From a virus: a stretch of 50,890 nt of DNA. Below are positions 23,275 to 32,173 of the stretch, piece by piece. Positions within the stretch are counted from its first letter, which is position 1. The number at the start of each line of letters is the position of its first letter. The notes under the pieces were generated by a model. It worked only from the letters and a program-made list of their open reading frames with translations, had not been told where the DNA came from and ran no database searches. The position numbers and the translations under genes are program-made. The stretch lies in the IMG/VR virus record IMGVR_UViG_3300032278_004284, positions 1-50,890 of that record; one strand, 5' to 3'.

Positions 23275-24447
23275 TTAGATATTGACGTTGTGGACGTCGA
23301 TGTGGTTAACGCCGACACCCTTGACCATGATGAAGGCACTACCGTAGATAGCGAATCGCTTTTCCAGAGAGGAGTTGGATGGTTCTTCAACGGGTCCGCG
23401 CAGGATGTCGTCCTTACGCCAGCCCTTGTTGATCATCTCTTCAGTCACGATTTCGATACGATCGTCCGGCATATCTTTGTCAGCTACGAACTCGACTTCC
23501 ACGTTATCGAAGAGGAAGGCTTCGGGGCTTTCAGTACCGATCACCTTGGCCTCGCTGCGAGACAGGCGTACGTGTCCGTCCATCAGCGGACCGAACTTGT
23601 ACTTGTTCGCTGGGCTGATGTAGCACTGACGAGGGTTTCCACCGGCTGCCCACACGGTCTTCAGGGCAGTTTTCATCAGTGTTTCGGGGTCCGTAATTCC
23701 CGATGCGTTCAGACGAAGCGGACTTCGCTCATCACCGCCTTCAGCCAACTGCTGCAGGATACCGGCGGTCATGTACGGCTTTGATTTCGTCTTCTTCTGC
23801 TTTCGGCCGAGGATGCAAGAGGCAGCCAGCTTTCGGAACATACGATCCAACGCCTCGCGGATAATCTGAGGCTCTTGCTCGAATGCCTTACGTGCCTGGA
23901 TGATGTCATCGAATTCACGATCGATCGTCTCAGGGAAACGCTGGCAGTAGTTCGTGTACTTACCGGAGAGTTCGAACATGCTTTCAACGTCTTTCAGGTC
24001 GTTGTTGTTGATGGCTCCACCAATCACTTTGAAGGATGTACCGTCAGCATGCGAAGAAGCAGTCGTACCACCTGCTCCACGCTCGATCACGTCGATCAGA
24101 TTGCTGTCGCGATCAACCGATTTCACGATAACCATCTCGGTGTCATTCACCAGCATGACAGAACCCTTCGTCAGCACCTTCACGGCGGCTTCGTTCATTT
24201 TCAGGCTGGTTGTGGTTGAATCGTCAGTCCAGCCGGTGGAGCCGTCACCGACGGTACCGGAGAGTGCGGTACGCGAACGGTCGAAGATGTCGAACTCGAA
24301 GTTGTCGACAATTGATTCGGGCGGACCGAGACGATCCCAGATAATACCCTCGTCTTTACCGAGGTTGATTTCCGTCGCCATCGTGATGATCCGTGGATCG
24401 AGGATGGTTTTCGGGTCGTCGAGGTGCCAGTGCATTCCGATGTCCAT
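23275..24447 (-). CDS. Major capsid protein (SU10/DUF5309-like)
   Basis: 390 residues. The N-terminal half (VDNFEFDIFDRSRTALSGTV, later VIERGAGGTTASSHADGTSF) and C-terminal half (NPRQCYISPANKYKFGPLMD, VEFVADKDMPDDRIEIV) follow the SU10/DUF5309 HK97-fold capsid pattern. The middle has the helical REALDRMFRKLAASCILG segment. The gene follows a scaffold gene and precedes head proteins, as expected. ATG is preceded by CTCACCACCCACT, no ribosome site. Confidence 0.8.
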   Translation of the reverse strand: MDIGMHWHLDDPKTILDPRIITMATEINLGKDEGIIWDRLGPPESIVDNFEFDIFDRSRTALSGTVGDGSTGWTDDSTTTSLKMNEAAVKVLTKGSVMLVNDTEMVIVKSVDRDSNLIDVIERGAGGTTASSHADGTSFKVIGGAINNNDLKDVESMFELSGKYTNYCQRFPETIDREFDDIIQARKAFEQEPQIIREALDRMFRKLAASCILGRKQKKTKSKPYMTAGILQQLAEGGDERSPLRLNASGITDPETLMKTALKTVWAAGGNPRQCYISPANKYKFGPLMDGHVRLSRSEAKVIGTESPEAFLFDNVEVEFVADKDMPDDRIEIVTEEMINKGWRKDDILRGPVEEPSNSSLEKRFAIYGSAFIMVKGVGVNHIDVHNVNI

Positions 24448-24473
24448 AGTGGGTGGTGAGAAGAGGGATAGAG

Positions 24474-25304
24474 TTAATTGGCGTTAGATTTGTCCCTGTT
24501 CCACAGCGCAGAGAGCTCGTTTGACAGGCGGTATTTCTCGGATTTCTCCTGAGCAGTGATCTCGCCCTTCTGCTGCTTCTGATTCAGTTCATCCAGTCGG
24601 GCCTGCTTCTGATCAACGTCGAGCTGTCCGGTCTTCTTTTCTCCGTTCGGAGTCTTGTTGCCGAACTCGTGGCTCTCTGTCGACTTGCCTGCAAGTTTCA
24701 GGACTTTGGGCAGAAGCGAGAATTTATCGAGAGTATCGCGGCCTTCGAGCATGGCATCTGCGGCCTCGCGCTGCTCTTCGTCCTCAATGGCTTCGAGAGC
24801 ATTCGCAATCTGATCGTTGGCGAACTCTTCGTATTTCTCGACTTTCCCTTGAAGCTCCTCGCGTGAAGCGGTGGCCTCACTGAGTTCTGACTCTTTGGAT
24901 TCCAGCAGCTCTTTGAGCTTGCCTTCTTCCTTGAGCTTCTCTTCAGCAGCTTTTTTGTCCGCATCTTCTCGTTCCTTGAGCTTTCGCTCTGCCTCTTCGC
25001 GTGCTTGCCGTTCGGCATCACGCTGAGACACGAGGTCTTCGATACGAGACTGAGATTTGCTGCCTTTCTTGTCTTTATCACCGGTGTCGTCGCCTCCGTC
25101 GCCGGAGTCGCCTTTGTCACCAGAACCTTTGTCACCTTCGCCGCCCTCGTCTCCGCCTTCGCCACCATCATCATCTCCGCCGTCGCCGGCTTCGTTGAAT
25201 TCGCGATAGAAGCATGTGGAGTTCAGGGGCTGACGAACCTGTGAGAAGAGAGGAAGTCGTCCTGAATCGCTGTGGGAAGGAGCAGTGTGTGGCGTATTCG
25301 CCAT
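24474..25304 (-). CDS. Capsid scaffold protein
   Basis: 276 residues. The N-terminal third is an Asp/Gly/Glu run (about 38-80), followed by a long coiled coil rich in Glu, Lys and Ala (about 90-220), and a basic C-terminal helical end (about 235-276). This is the usual layout of phage scaffolding proteins, whose C-terminus binds capsid. It lies directly before the capsid gene. Confidence 0.75.
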   Translation of the reverse strand: MANTPHTAPSHSDSGRLPLFSQVRQPLNSTCFYREFNEAGDGGDDDGGEGGDEGGEGDKGSGDKGDSGDGGDDTGDKDKKGSKSQSRIEDLVSQRDAERQAREEAERKLKEREDADKKAAEEKLKEEGKLKELLESKESELSEATASREELQGKVEKYEEFANDQIANALEAIEDEEQREAADAMLEGRDTLDKFSLLPKVLKLAGKSTESHEFGNKTPNGEKKTGQLDVDQKQARLDELNQKQQKGEITAQEKSEKYRLSNELSALWNRDKSNAN

Positions 25305-25404
25305 AGGGAGAGGGTGGTAGTAAATACGGGTTCCGCCGGGCCATCCTATTGCGCTCGGATGGGAGAGCGGGCCGGAGTTTGACAGCTTCCGGGAGGCTGA
25401 AAGA

Positions 25405-25483
25405 CAAAAAGCCGGCGCTGCCCGTGGGCAGTCCGGCTGTTTGAATACGTCCCTATCCTACACCCGGCGGACCCGGCGCGCAA
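25405..25483 (-). promoter_or_regulatory. TTGCGC-family promoter followed by a terminator-like hairpin
   Basis: Minus strand: TTGCGC (25478-25483), 17 bases, TAGGAT (25455-25460). Then a strong hairpin (AGCCGG..CTGCCC-ACG-GGCAG..CCGGCT, 25410-25438) with TTTTTG, about 100 bases before the scaffold ATG. Confidence 0.6.
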
Positions 25484-25487
25484 CTTC

Positions 25488-26426
25488 TCAATCTGCGTCG
25501 ATGGTCTCGCGGTAGAATCGCCGGGCCTTTTCGTAGAGGTCAGGCCGTTCGCGTTGCAGCTGATCAAAGCTGACAGCAGAGACTGTGTGTCGGCAATTCG
25601 GGTGTGTACTCGCAGGCGGTAGCGGGTCGCGGAGCAAATCCACAAACTTCTTTTTCTCCCAGTCGTTGCAGATATCGGGTCCGTCGATGTCGGGGCGGAT
25701 GGTCGGGAACAATGCATACCGGCGACCGGTACCCAGCAATTGAGACTTCACGCCGAGGTTATACGCTGTGATGTTCTGCGTGCGGACCAGCATGTTGGAG
25801 TAGGCTTCGAGGCTGAATCGGCGTCCGAATCCGTTCTTTGCCTTCAGCACAGTGAAGCCCTGTTTCTTCAGGTCGCTGACAATCTCACGCTGGGTCCGTC
25901 CGACAGATGCACCCTGAACCAGCCCCTTGAAGACACGCTCTTGGACCCGGCGCCGCTCAAGTGCTGCTCGTTTCGCATTCTTCTGCAGCCCCTGCATTGT
26001 GGTACCGAAATCCAGCCAGGCTTCTTCCACAAACTGCTTGATCGCCTCTTCCGGTACGCCGGAGAACTTCACTTGAAAGCCGGTCTCGCCGAACGATTTC
26101 AGCTCTTCGTACGTTTCCTTTGCTCCAATCTCCATCACTTCGGGCAGAGCATCATCGGCCCAGTTCAGGGCATTGGCCTCCAGTTTCACAATCACCCGCT
26201 CGATGGCCCGCAGTTGAGTCCGTCGGAACCGGCTGAACCGACTGCCCTTCTCGATGCGTTCAATAATGGAGATGAGCTCGGTCTGTGCCTCGCGGAAGAG
26301 CCGCAGGATATCAGCATTCGGGAGCTGCCCACGTTGGAGCTTCTCGGCTACGGTCACAATGTCAGGTGGAACGCCAGACGCACCGTGAAAATCAGCGAGA
26401 ACACCATCAACAGGAACACGCACCAA
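25488..26426 (-). CDS. Minor head protein (Mu F-like head morphogenesis)
   Basis: Up to 312 residues from a TTG; later starts are possible. The C-terminal region has the family signature: NMLVRTQNITAYNLG, then DICNDWEKKKF and PPASTHPNCRHTV (about 260-285). These proteins bind the portal and help head assembly or DNA ejection. The gene follows the portal, the usual order. The first 70 bases overlap a small membrane-protein gene. Confidence 0.75.
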   Translation of the reverse strand: MVRVPVDGVLADFHGASGVPPDIVTVAEKLQRGQLPNADILRLFREAQTELISIIERIEKGSRFSRFRRTQLRAIERVIVKLEANALNWADDALPEVMEIGAKETYEELKSFGETGFQVKFSGVPEEAIKQFVEEAWLDFGTTMQGLQKNAKRAALERRRVQERVFKGLVQGASVGRTQREIVSDLKKQGFTVLKAKNGFGRRFSLEAYSNMLVRTQNITAYNLGVKSQLLGTGRRYALFPTIRPDIDGPDICNDWEKKKFVDLLRDPLPPASTHPNCRHTVSAVSFDQLQRERPDLYEKARRFYRETIDAD

Positions 26427-26557
26427 CCGGCGACGAGTGCCTGCAATACCTCTTTGCGTCGATAATGCAGTAGCGTATCGATGAACCGCTGCGCGTGCTG
26501 CTCATCGAGCGCTTCACGGGACCGATGGGGATTGGGGAACACGCTGGAGAATGGCAT
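26354..26557 (-). CDS. Small single-pass membrane protein between portal and head genes
   Basis: 67 residues. A hydrophilic N-terminal half (REALDEQHAQRFIDTLLHYR) is followed by a clear membrane helix (LQALVAGWCVFLLMVFSLIF). ATG is preceded by TAACCTGCACCCGT. The gene overlaps the next by 73 bases in another frame. The function is unknown. Confidence 0.5.
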   Translation of the reverse strand: MPFSSVFPNPHRSREALDEQHAQRFIDTLLHYRRKEVLQALVAGWCVFLLMVFSLIFTVRLAFHLTL

Positions 26558-26568
26558 ACGGGTGCAGG

Positions 26569-28074
26569 TTACTCTTCGTCATCCGGATTGTCTCCCGGTT
26601 TCAGTGAGTCGTAGGTCTGGCTCTGCATCCGCTCCTTCTCTTCGGCGTCAATCTTCTTCATTTCCTCTTCGAGTTCAGGACCGTCGATGTCCTGGAAGCT
26701 GCGGATAGCGGTCTCACGGGATGCTAGGCCGGCGTCCATCGCGGCAGACCACACATCAACGTCGTACTGCCAGTCTTTGGGTAGACCGAGGTCGAACGTG
26801 ATTTTCAGCGGTAGTTCATTCGCTTTCTCTACCCCTTCGATGGTCAGAGCTCTGCGGATCAGCTTGCGCAGGGCCTCTTCGTATTTCCGCTGGTATCTAG
26901 CCACGCGTTTTAGAAAGCTCATCAGGCGAACTTTCAGAGCTTCAGCCTTCTCCACACCGCCTTTCTCATCTTCCAGCAGGAAGGTATCAGGTGTCTGGGT
27001 CAACTTGGCACACTGGCGGATCAGACGGTCCATATGCTTGAAGGCATCCTCGATGAGCGGGTTGTCGTTAGTGATATATTTTGCTTCGGGATCGCCCTGT
27101 TGGGCCAGAATCACTTCCAAATCGATGTTTTTAACTTCTCCCGTCCTCTGGTCACGAACAATAGCGCTTTCAGGCAGCTGCAGCTTGGCGTTCAAATGCT
27201 TGAGGAACTGGATCGAGACCTGCGTCAGACGGTCGTTGATTTCCTCCAGCAGCGGCATGATGCGCTTGTAGATCGATTGCCCGTAGCGGTCCAGCACGGT
27301 CTTTTTGTCCTGGATGGAGACAATCGGCATCTCGGTCAGCTTGGTGGTTTCGCGGTAGCGCTTCGTCTGTTCGTGCTGCTTGGCATTCTTCGGCAACAAC
27401 TCCGGGAACTTGTCCTTCAGATCCACCGGGTCGCTGATTTTGGCCCCGGCCTTCTCTTCGTACAGAGCGTATTCAATGACGACTTTCTCATTCTCGAAGA
27501 AGTAGTCCTCGATGTAGATGTACTTCGTTTGCTTGCCTTCTTCATCGACGTTGGTCAGATGCACGACGAGGCGAGGGTTGTTGGTCTCAGCCCCCAGAGC
27601 AACCCCGGACCAGTTCGGATACCAGTACGAGTACGGTATCTCCTCGATGATGGCCTGAGTCTTGCTGCCCTGACCGCGGCCGTAGATTTTGAAGTGCGTG
27701 TGCCCGATGCCCTGGAACAGCGTTGACGATTCTTCAAAGCGTTCCTGCAGGTTGTTCCGTTCCAGTATGTCTGCAATTCGCTTGTCTAGCTCTTCCTTGT
27801 CGTCTCGCTCGTCATCCACTTCAACGCTGAAGGGTCCGCCAAACAAGAAATCCGTGCCGGCGTCAGCAATCAGCGGCGCGATGTTCAGCGCCTTCGCCAG
27901 AATCTCCGCCTTCTTCTCGTCGTTGCTGAAGAACTCTTTCAGCCGAAAGACACCCCGATCAGTTCGGCCCTTGTAGTCGTATGGCTCTGAGCTGAGGAGG
28001 CTGAAATAGTCGTCTTCCTTGGCGACACGCTCGATTTCATCCGATGGCGGGAAGTCCTTGACGTTGTAGGGCAC
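26569..28074 (-). CDS. Portal protein (SPP1 gp6/DUF1073-like group)
   Basis: About 501 residues. The ring-forming core is recognisable from ILAKALNIAPLIADAGTDFL through IYGRGQGSKTQAIIEEIPYS, and the C-terminal region carries DRLIRQCAKLTQTPDTFL. The reading frame is open to a GTG at 28137, but the upstream 63 bases contain a promoter element and a hairpin, so the GTG at 28074, after a pyrimidine-rich stretch, is preferred. The portal forms the DNA channel at the capsid vertex. Confidence 0.75.
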   Translation of the reverse strand: MPYNVKDFPPSDEIERVAKEDDYFSLLSSEPYDYKGRTDRGVFRLKEFFSNDEKKAEILAKALNIAPLIADAGTDFLFGGPFSVEVDDERDDKEELDKRIADILERNNLQERFEESSTLFQGIGHTHFKIYGRGQGSKTQAIIEEIPYSYWYPNWSGVALGAETNNPRLVVHLTNVDEEGKQTKYIYIEDYFFENEKVVIEYALYEEKAGAKISDPVDLKDKFPELLPKNAKQHEQTKRYRETTKLTEMPIVSIQDKKTVLDRYGQSIYKRIMPLLEEINDRLTQVSIQFLKHLNAKLQLPESAIVRDQRTGEVKNIDLEVILAQQGDPEAKYITNDNPLIEDAFKHMDRLIRQCAKLTQTPDTFLLEDEKGGVEKAEALKVRLMSFLKRVARYQRKYEEALRKLIRRALTIEGVEKANELPLKITFDLGLPKDWQYDVDVWSAAMDAGLASRETAIRSFQDIDGPELEEEMKKIDAEEKERMQSQTYDSLKPGDNPDDEE

Positions 28075-28097
28075 GAGGCGGATGGGTATAGGAAATT

Positions 28098-28136
28098 CGG
28101 ACGCCCGTGGGCATCCGATGCAGGCAGAGTATATCA
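28098..28136 (-). promoter_or_regulatory. Extended -10 promoter element and hairpin before the portal gene
   Basis: Minus strand: TGA-TATACT overlaps the stop of the terminase gene. An eight-bp hairpin (CGGATGCC-CACG-GGCGTCCG) follows, then AATTTCC. Same promoter-hairpin layout as at the tail fibre, tape measure and scaffold genes. Confidence 0.45.
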
Positions 28137-29732
28137 CATATCTTGAATGCCGAGTTCTTCCTTCGATGCGGTGCGCCTTCCGGCTCGGAGAGCATCGGGT
28201 ATCAGGTACATCGCAATCGCCGTCGCCATCACACAGTCGTCCTTGTAGCCCTCCATCGCTTCGTACTGGCCCTTCTCATTGATGATGAAGCGGAGCGCCT
28301 CAGTCTGCACCTTCTGGGAGTAAACCTTGATTTCTTCCTCTTCGATCAGCTCCGTCAGCTTATCGATGATGAGCGGCTTGGTTTTGGCGGTGGTGTGCCA
28401 GCCCCAGTGCTTCTGTGCTCGCTTGGTCTTCGTTTCTTCGGTCTTGGTCGTGTGGATCAGCCATTGCGGGTACGGGTCCGTGTCCTCGGGCATGCTCACG
28501 TGCTGAACCAGATTGTTGACGACGGTCAGACCGTGCGCGGATGGCAGCGTTTCGATGGCGACGTAGGCCATGTTGTATTCCGTCCCCAGCATGTGCACGA
28601 GGCGATGCAGCTTGGCGTAGGGCCACTTGGCTCGGAACATCGCCACCAGCTGCATCGTGATACAGTCCCAGACCTGAATCACTGAGTAGTCGGTACCGCC
28701 CTCTGATTCGTCGAACTCCTCGCCCAGATTCTCGGTACCATCGCCCGAGGCACTGTCCACCGATACCAGGTACCGGCGGTCTTTGATTGGCTTGACCCAG
28801 TATTTCAGCCGGCCTTCCATCTTCTCTTCGATCGGGGACCGCGTCGGCCAGTCCATGATCTTCTCGCGGTTGAACGGCGACACACCGGAAGTCAGGAAGG
28901 CTTCCTCTGCACAGGACGGATACTCCTGATTGAATTTCTTGCGGTTGGCAGCGATGGAGAGATGCTGGCGCATCCACTTGATATTGCCCAGCGTCATTCC
29001 CGGACGTTCCAGATACTTCCGCTCGTCTGCGGTGAGTGTCTCGGCAAACGCTGCTTCGTCCTCTACCGGCTCGGAGTAGTCCGGGTCGTCTTGGAAACCG
29101 AAGAAGTGTTTCATGAAGCGGCTGTCTTCGTTGTACCACTCCTCGTAGAAGCTGCCGCCCATACCGTCAGCGGTGGACTCGGCGGTGATGATTCCGCTCT
29201 TCGGTACGGCTTGGAATGTGGCGGTCAGTACCTCTTCGGCGTTCTTGATGAATGCCCACTCAGAAACGTGCAGGCGATGCACCGTACGAGAGCGGACCCG
29301 CAGCGCCACGTAAATCGTGGAGTTGATGCCTTCAAAGGTCAGCTCGTTCTTGGTGTCGTATTTGGCCTTCGGCTTCTTCCAAATTCTGCCATCGGCGAGA
29401 CGCACTTCATCGGGGCACGATTCGTACGCCAGTTTGATGATTTGGAACAGGCCGGCGAGGTTCTCGCGGCTGTCGGCCAGAATACAGGTGTTGGTATTCG
29501 GGCTGAACATCGTGGCGTCGAGGTGCCATATCAGGAAGAACGTGGAGACACCTTCCTGACGAGCCTTCAAGACGAGGTGGTAGTTCCAGTACGGGAGAAG
29601 CTTCGCGAGGATGCGCTGAATCGGCCGCAGCTTCATCTGCGTCAGTTTGCCCGCCTCCTTCGTCTTGATTTTGTAGAGGTGCTGAATACGCCAGAGCCAG
29701 TTGCCGATGCGCTTGCGGTCTTCGGGATGCAC
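28134..29732 (-). CDS. terL: Terminase large subunit
   Basis: 532 residues. The ATPase region has a Walker A-like KARQEGVSTFF (56-66) and LHRLHVSEWAFIKNAEEVL with the Walker B acidic residue. The nuclease half shows YLVSVDSASGDG (first metal-binding Asp) with DYSVIQVWD, and the final YKDDCVMATAIAM (last Asp pair). It packages DNA into the head. The TGA overlaps the portal promoter element. Confidence 0.85.
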   Translation of the reverse strand: MHPEDRKRIGNWLWRIQHLYKIKTKEAGKLTQMKLRPIQRILAKLLPYWNYHLVLKARQEGVSTFFLIWHLDATMFSPNTNTCILADSRENLAGLFQIIKLAYESCPDEVRLADGRIWKKPKAKYDTKNELTFEGINSTIYVALRVRSRTVHRLHVSEWAFIKNAEEVLTATFQAVPKSGIITAESTADGMGGSFYEEWYNEDSRFMKHFFGFQDDPDYSEPVEDEAAFAETLTADERKYLERPGMTLGNIKWMRQHLSIAANRKKFNQEYPSCAEEAFLTSGVSPFNREKIMDWPTRSPIEEKMEGRLKYWVKPIKDRRYLVSVDSASGDGTENLGEEFDESEGGTDYSVIQVWDCITMQLVAMFRAKWPYAKLHRLVHMLGTEYNMAYVAIETLPSAHGLTVVNNLVQHVSMPEDTDPYPQWLIHTTKTEETKTKRAQKHWGWHTTAKTKPLIIDKLTELIEEEEIKVYSQKVQTEALRFIINEKGQYEAMEGYKDDCVMATAIAMYLIPDALRAGRRTASKEELGIQDM

Positions 29733-29744
29733 TCCCAGAGTCTA

Positions 29745-30659
29745 CTACAGGTTTGCGAAGCGGCTATCTATCTCTTCGCGTGAGTAGGTATCTTTCTGCA
29801 GTAATCCAACGAGCTGACTGGCTTTCTGATCAACACGACGTTCGAGTTGTTCAAGAGCAGAATCAATCTCCTGCTTCGAGTAGCAGTCCGGTGAACCCAA
29901 GTTTGAGCCGTATTTCCGAATCTTATCGGGACAGTTGTCCGCACAGCCTGGGCATCCAGCGGCTCCTAAGTTGTGGCAGCCGCAACCGCAGCCAACTTGA
30001 TCACAATCGTCCCCTGCTTCTAGATTGCCACAGTTTTTCCCATCGCATGGCTCTTCCGGGTCAAGATCGATACTGTCCAGAGTCATGCTGCCGTCGTCGT
30101 TGTGAACATAATTGACGGTAACAGTCTGACATTTGCACGGTACGACTTCCCCATTGAAGAAGATATGCCCATTCTTCGGCGTGCATTCGCTGCAAGCCTC
30201 ATCGTCTCCTTCGCAGCCGCATGACCTCGCCGGTTCAATCTTGATGTTGCTGACCTCACCGCAGTCTTCGAGGCTGCCTTCATCGTCGCCGACAGATACC
30301 TTGGCCTTCTCAATCTGAATGGCTGGGTCAGGTAACCACTCCACGCCCACCTTCTCGCAGACGGCTTTGAGGAACTCGGCCCGCTTGAGGAGGCGGTTGG
30401 ATTCGGTGTCTGCAAGATATTCGGAATAGCCAATGAGGTGCTGCGAATCGTAGCACGTGACTGGCATGTCAAACCGACTACGAAACATGTATCGTCCGTC
30501 AAACTCTAAAAGCACCAAAAAGCCATCAAGCTCCCTCAGCTTTTCCCGCTCGAAGTCGACGTAGCGTTGCCAGTTCTCGGACCACGTCTCCCAATCCTGC
30601 TTCCATTGGATTTCTCCAGCCTTCGGCCCGGTCTTGCAAATATACGGCTCAGCTCTCAT
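29745..30659 (-). CDS. Cysteine-rich protein of unknown function next to terminase
   Basis: 304 residues from ATG at 30659, which overlaps the TGA of the preceding gene by 11 bases. The N-terminal 100 residues (ETWSENWQRYVDFEREKLRE) are alpha/beta with no known match. Residues about 150-265 contain 16 cysteines in CxC, CxxC and CxxxC groups, ending in CGCGCHNLG and CPGCADNC, likely binding several metal ions. A helical C-terminus (SALEQLERRVDQKASQLVGL) could form a coiled coil. No family recognised. Confidence 0.6.
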   Translation of the reverse strand: MRAEPYICKTGPKAGEIQWKQDWETWSENWQRYVDFEREKLRELDGFLVLLEFDGRYMFRSRFDMPVTCYDSQHLIGYSEYLADTESNRLLKRAEFLKAVCEKVGVEWLPDPAIQIEKAKVSVGDDEGSLEDCGEVSNIKIEPARSCGCEGDDEACSECTPKNGHIFFNGEVVPCKCQTVTVNYVHNDDGSMTLDSIDLDPEEPCDGKNCGNLEAGDDCDQVGCGCGCHNLGAAGCPGCADNCPDKIRKYGSNLGSPDCYSKQEIDSALEQLERRVDQKASQLVGLLQKDTYSREEIDSRFANL

Positions 30660-30936
30660 CACTCGGCGGGGAAAACTGGACCCGTTCGAGCTTGTCCCTG
30701 GCATCGTAGTACGCAATCACCTTGTCGCGGCGTTCTTTCTGCAACTCCTCAAGTCGAGCCAATCGCTGATCCTCCGGCGTCATCGCGAGACCGGCGATTC
30801 GCTGCTCCAGGCTGCGGACAGCTTTGGCACAGGCGTTGACTTCGGCCTGCAATAGCTTCTTGGCTTCGGCACCACTCACCTCTTCGGTAACGACGACAGC
30901 CTTATCTGAAATGCGGGTAACTTTCGGATCAGTCAT
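30649..30936 (-). CDS. Small coiled-coil protein
   Basis: 95 residues. The first 20 are strand-like (VTRISDKAVVVTEEV), followed by a long charged helix (LLQAEVNACAKAVRSLEQRI, then RLARLEELQKERRDKVI). It overlaps the genes on both sides by about ten bases. No family recognised. In this position it could be a packaging or head accessory protein. Confidence 0.6.
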   Translation of the reverse strand: MTDPKVTRISDKAVVVTEEVSGAEAKKLLQAEVNACAKAVRSLEQRIAGLAMTPEDQRLARLEELQKERRDKVIAYYDARDKLERVQFSPPSDES

Positions 30937-31117
30937 TGGTAATCTTGGTAATACATGAACAATTCACGCGACAGTAATTGCCCTCCGGCGTGTGGAAGCC
31001 CTGCCATGCCTGCGTGGCACACTTCTTCTGGGCTTCAGCTTTGGTCTCGGTGACACGGATCGGCTCACCGTCTTTGATATGCAGAGTGCAGCCTCTGGTT
31101 TGGGGTGTGGGGGTCAT
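30929..31117 (-). CDS. Small cysteine-containing protein, unknown
   Basis: 62 residues from ATG (MTPTPQTRGCTLHIKDGEPI), ending YCRVNCSCITKITND. Four cysteines in the second half, plus one near the N-terminus, may bind a metal or form disulphides. It overlaps the genes on both sides by a few bases. Confidence 0.55.
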   Translation of the reverse strand: MTPTPQTRGCTLHIKDGEPIRVTETKAEAQKKCATQAWQGFHTPEGNYCRVNCSCITKITND

Positions 31118-31431
31118 CGGGACTGAAGGCGGCAATTATTCAAAACAACATCAGCACAGCGTTTGCCAGGAAGGACTGTAACACCAGCCTGAGCGGTCCA
31201 TCTGCCTCCCTGACCCATGCTGGTCTTCATCTCTGCGCAAAGCGTACCTGAAGAATATACGCAGCTTTTGCTATTACAGTCCCTCTTTAGGCTGATTTCA
31301 TTCCTTGCCATCTCCTCCGTCTGGCAGTACGTCGTCCATGTTTCCGTGGCAGAATCGACCAGGGTAATAAGCCCAATCGCCATACCGATAAAGAATATGG
31401 TAGCACCAATGATTCCGAGTAATTCATTCAT
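31114..31431 (-). CDS. Membrane-anchored cysteine-rich small protein
   Basis: 105 residues. An N-terminal hydrophobic segment (LLGIIGATIFFIGMAIGLIT, 4-23) is followed by a soluble domain with six cysteines, which outside the cytoplasm would form disulphides. It looks like an exported, membrane-anchored protein. The role is unknown; possibilities include superinfection exclusion. ATG is preceded by an imperfect pyrimidine leader and a long hairpin. Confidence 0.5.
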   Translation of the reverse strand: MNELLGIIGATIFFIGMAIGLITLVDSATETWTTYCQTEEMARNEISLKRDCNSKSCVYSSGTLCAEMKTSMGQGGRWTAQAGVTVLPGKRCADVVLNNCRLQSR

Positions 31432-31458
31432 TCGCTTGGGGAGTAAATCTCACAACAA

Positions 31459-31503
31459 AGGCGGCCGCACGTCCAAGCAGGGAAGCAAGCTGGTGCGGCC
31501 GTT
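31459..31503 (-). terminator. Long inverted repeat before the small membrane-protein operon
   Basis: A nine-bp GC-rich stem (CGGCCGCAC with GTGCGGCCG) encloses 22 bases that can pair further (CCAGC/GCTTGG). On the minus strand it is followed by CCTTTGTTGTG, a weak T-tract. It may terminate the small terminase transcript or form part of the next leader. Confidence 0.45.
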
Positions 31504-31561
31504 GCTGGTGTGATGCTTCCCTGCATACGAGCCAGACCTTAGCGCGGGTCCGGGGACCAAG

Positions 31562-32164
31562 TCAAGAATCTTGCTCGGCCAGCTCGCGGGCCTCTTCGGG
31601 GGATTTGGCTTTGGGCTTCTCCAAATCGTCGTAGCCAGCGGTGGTGATCATGCCACTGTGCTCAACCATCTGCTGCGTGAGCTTCTCCGGGACGTTGCGG
31701 GTCCGCAGGTACGTGCGGAACAGGCGGTCGATGGCTTCGTAGGAGCCCATGTATCGGAGCAGTCGGGTCTCGGCAGCAATACGCTGTTTGTCATTGTGTT
31801 CCCGAGTTTCCATCAGCTTCAGATCCGCTTTGAGTGATTTGAGGAACCGATCGGAGATCAGCTCGAAGGCTTCGCCGAGACGGTCGAAGACGAGCTGCTG
31901 ATTCTCTTCGCGTTTTTTGCGGTAGTCCTCGTATTGCCGCGCAATATCCAGCTCCAGATGCTTTGGGAAATCGTGGCGTTCGGCGTAGTCGGCCCAAGTG
32001 TGTGGCTTGGCAGGCACACGATCTTCGCCGGCTTCTTCGGCGAGACGCATCGCTTCGCGGATGTTTCCGCCCGCCTCCAGATAGAACTGATAGAGCAATG
32101 CCGGCTCGTGTTTTTCGCGAGGCAGCTTCTGAAATGCCGGTGCTTGCTGCTCTTCGCCGTTCAC
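31562..32164 (-). CDS. terS: Terminase small subunit (probable)
   Basis: About 200 residues. An N-terminal HTH-like region (LLYQFYLEAGGNIREAMRLA) suits DNA-end recognition, followed by a long coiled coil (EDYRKKREENQQLVFDRLGE) and a C-terminal segment that may bind the large subunit. The GTG start at 32164 lies six bases after TGG-TAGGCT, so the mRNA is probably leaderless; a TTG two codons up is also possible. Confidence 0.6.
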   Translation of the reverse strand: MNGEEQQAPAFQKLPREKHEPALLYQFYLEAGGNIREAMRLAEEAGEDRVPAKPHTWADYAERHDFPKHLELDIARQYEDYRKKREENQQLVFDRLGEAFELISDRFLKSLKADLKLMETREHNDKQRIAAETRLLRYMGSYEAIDRLFRTYLRTRNVPEKLTQQMVEHSGMITTAGYDDLEKPKAKSPEEARELAEQDS

Positions 32165-32173
32165 AGCCAAAGC

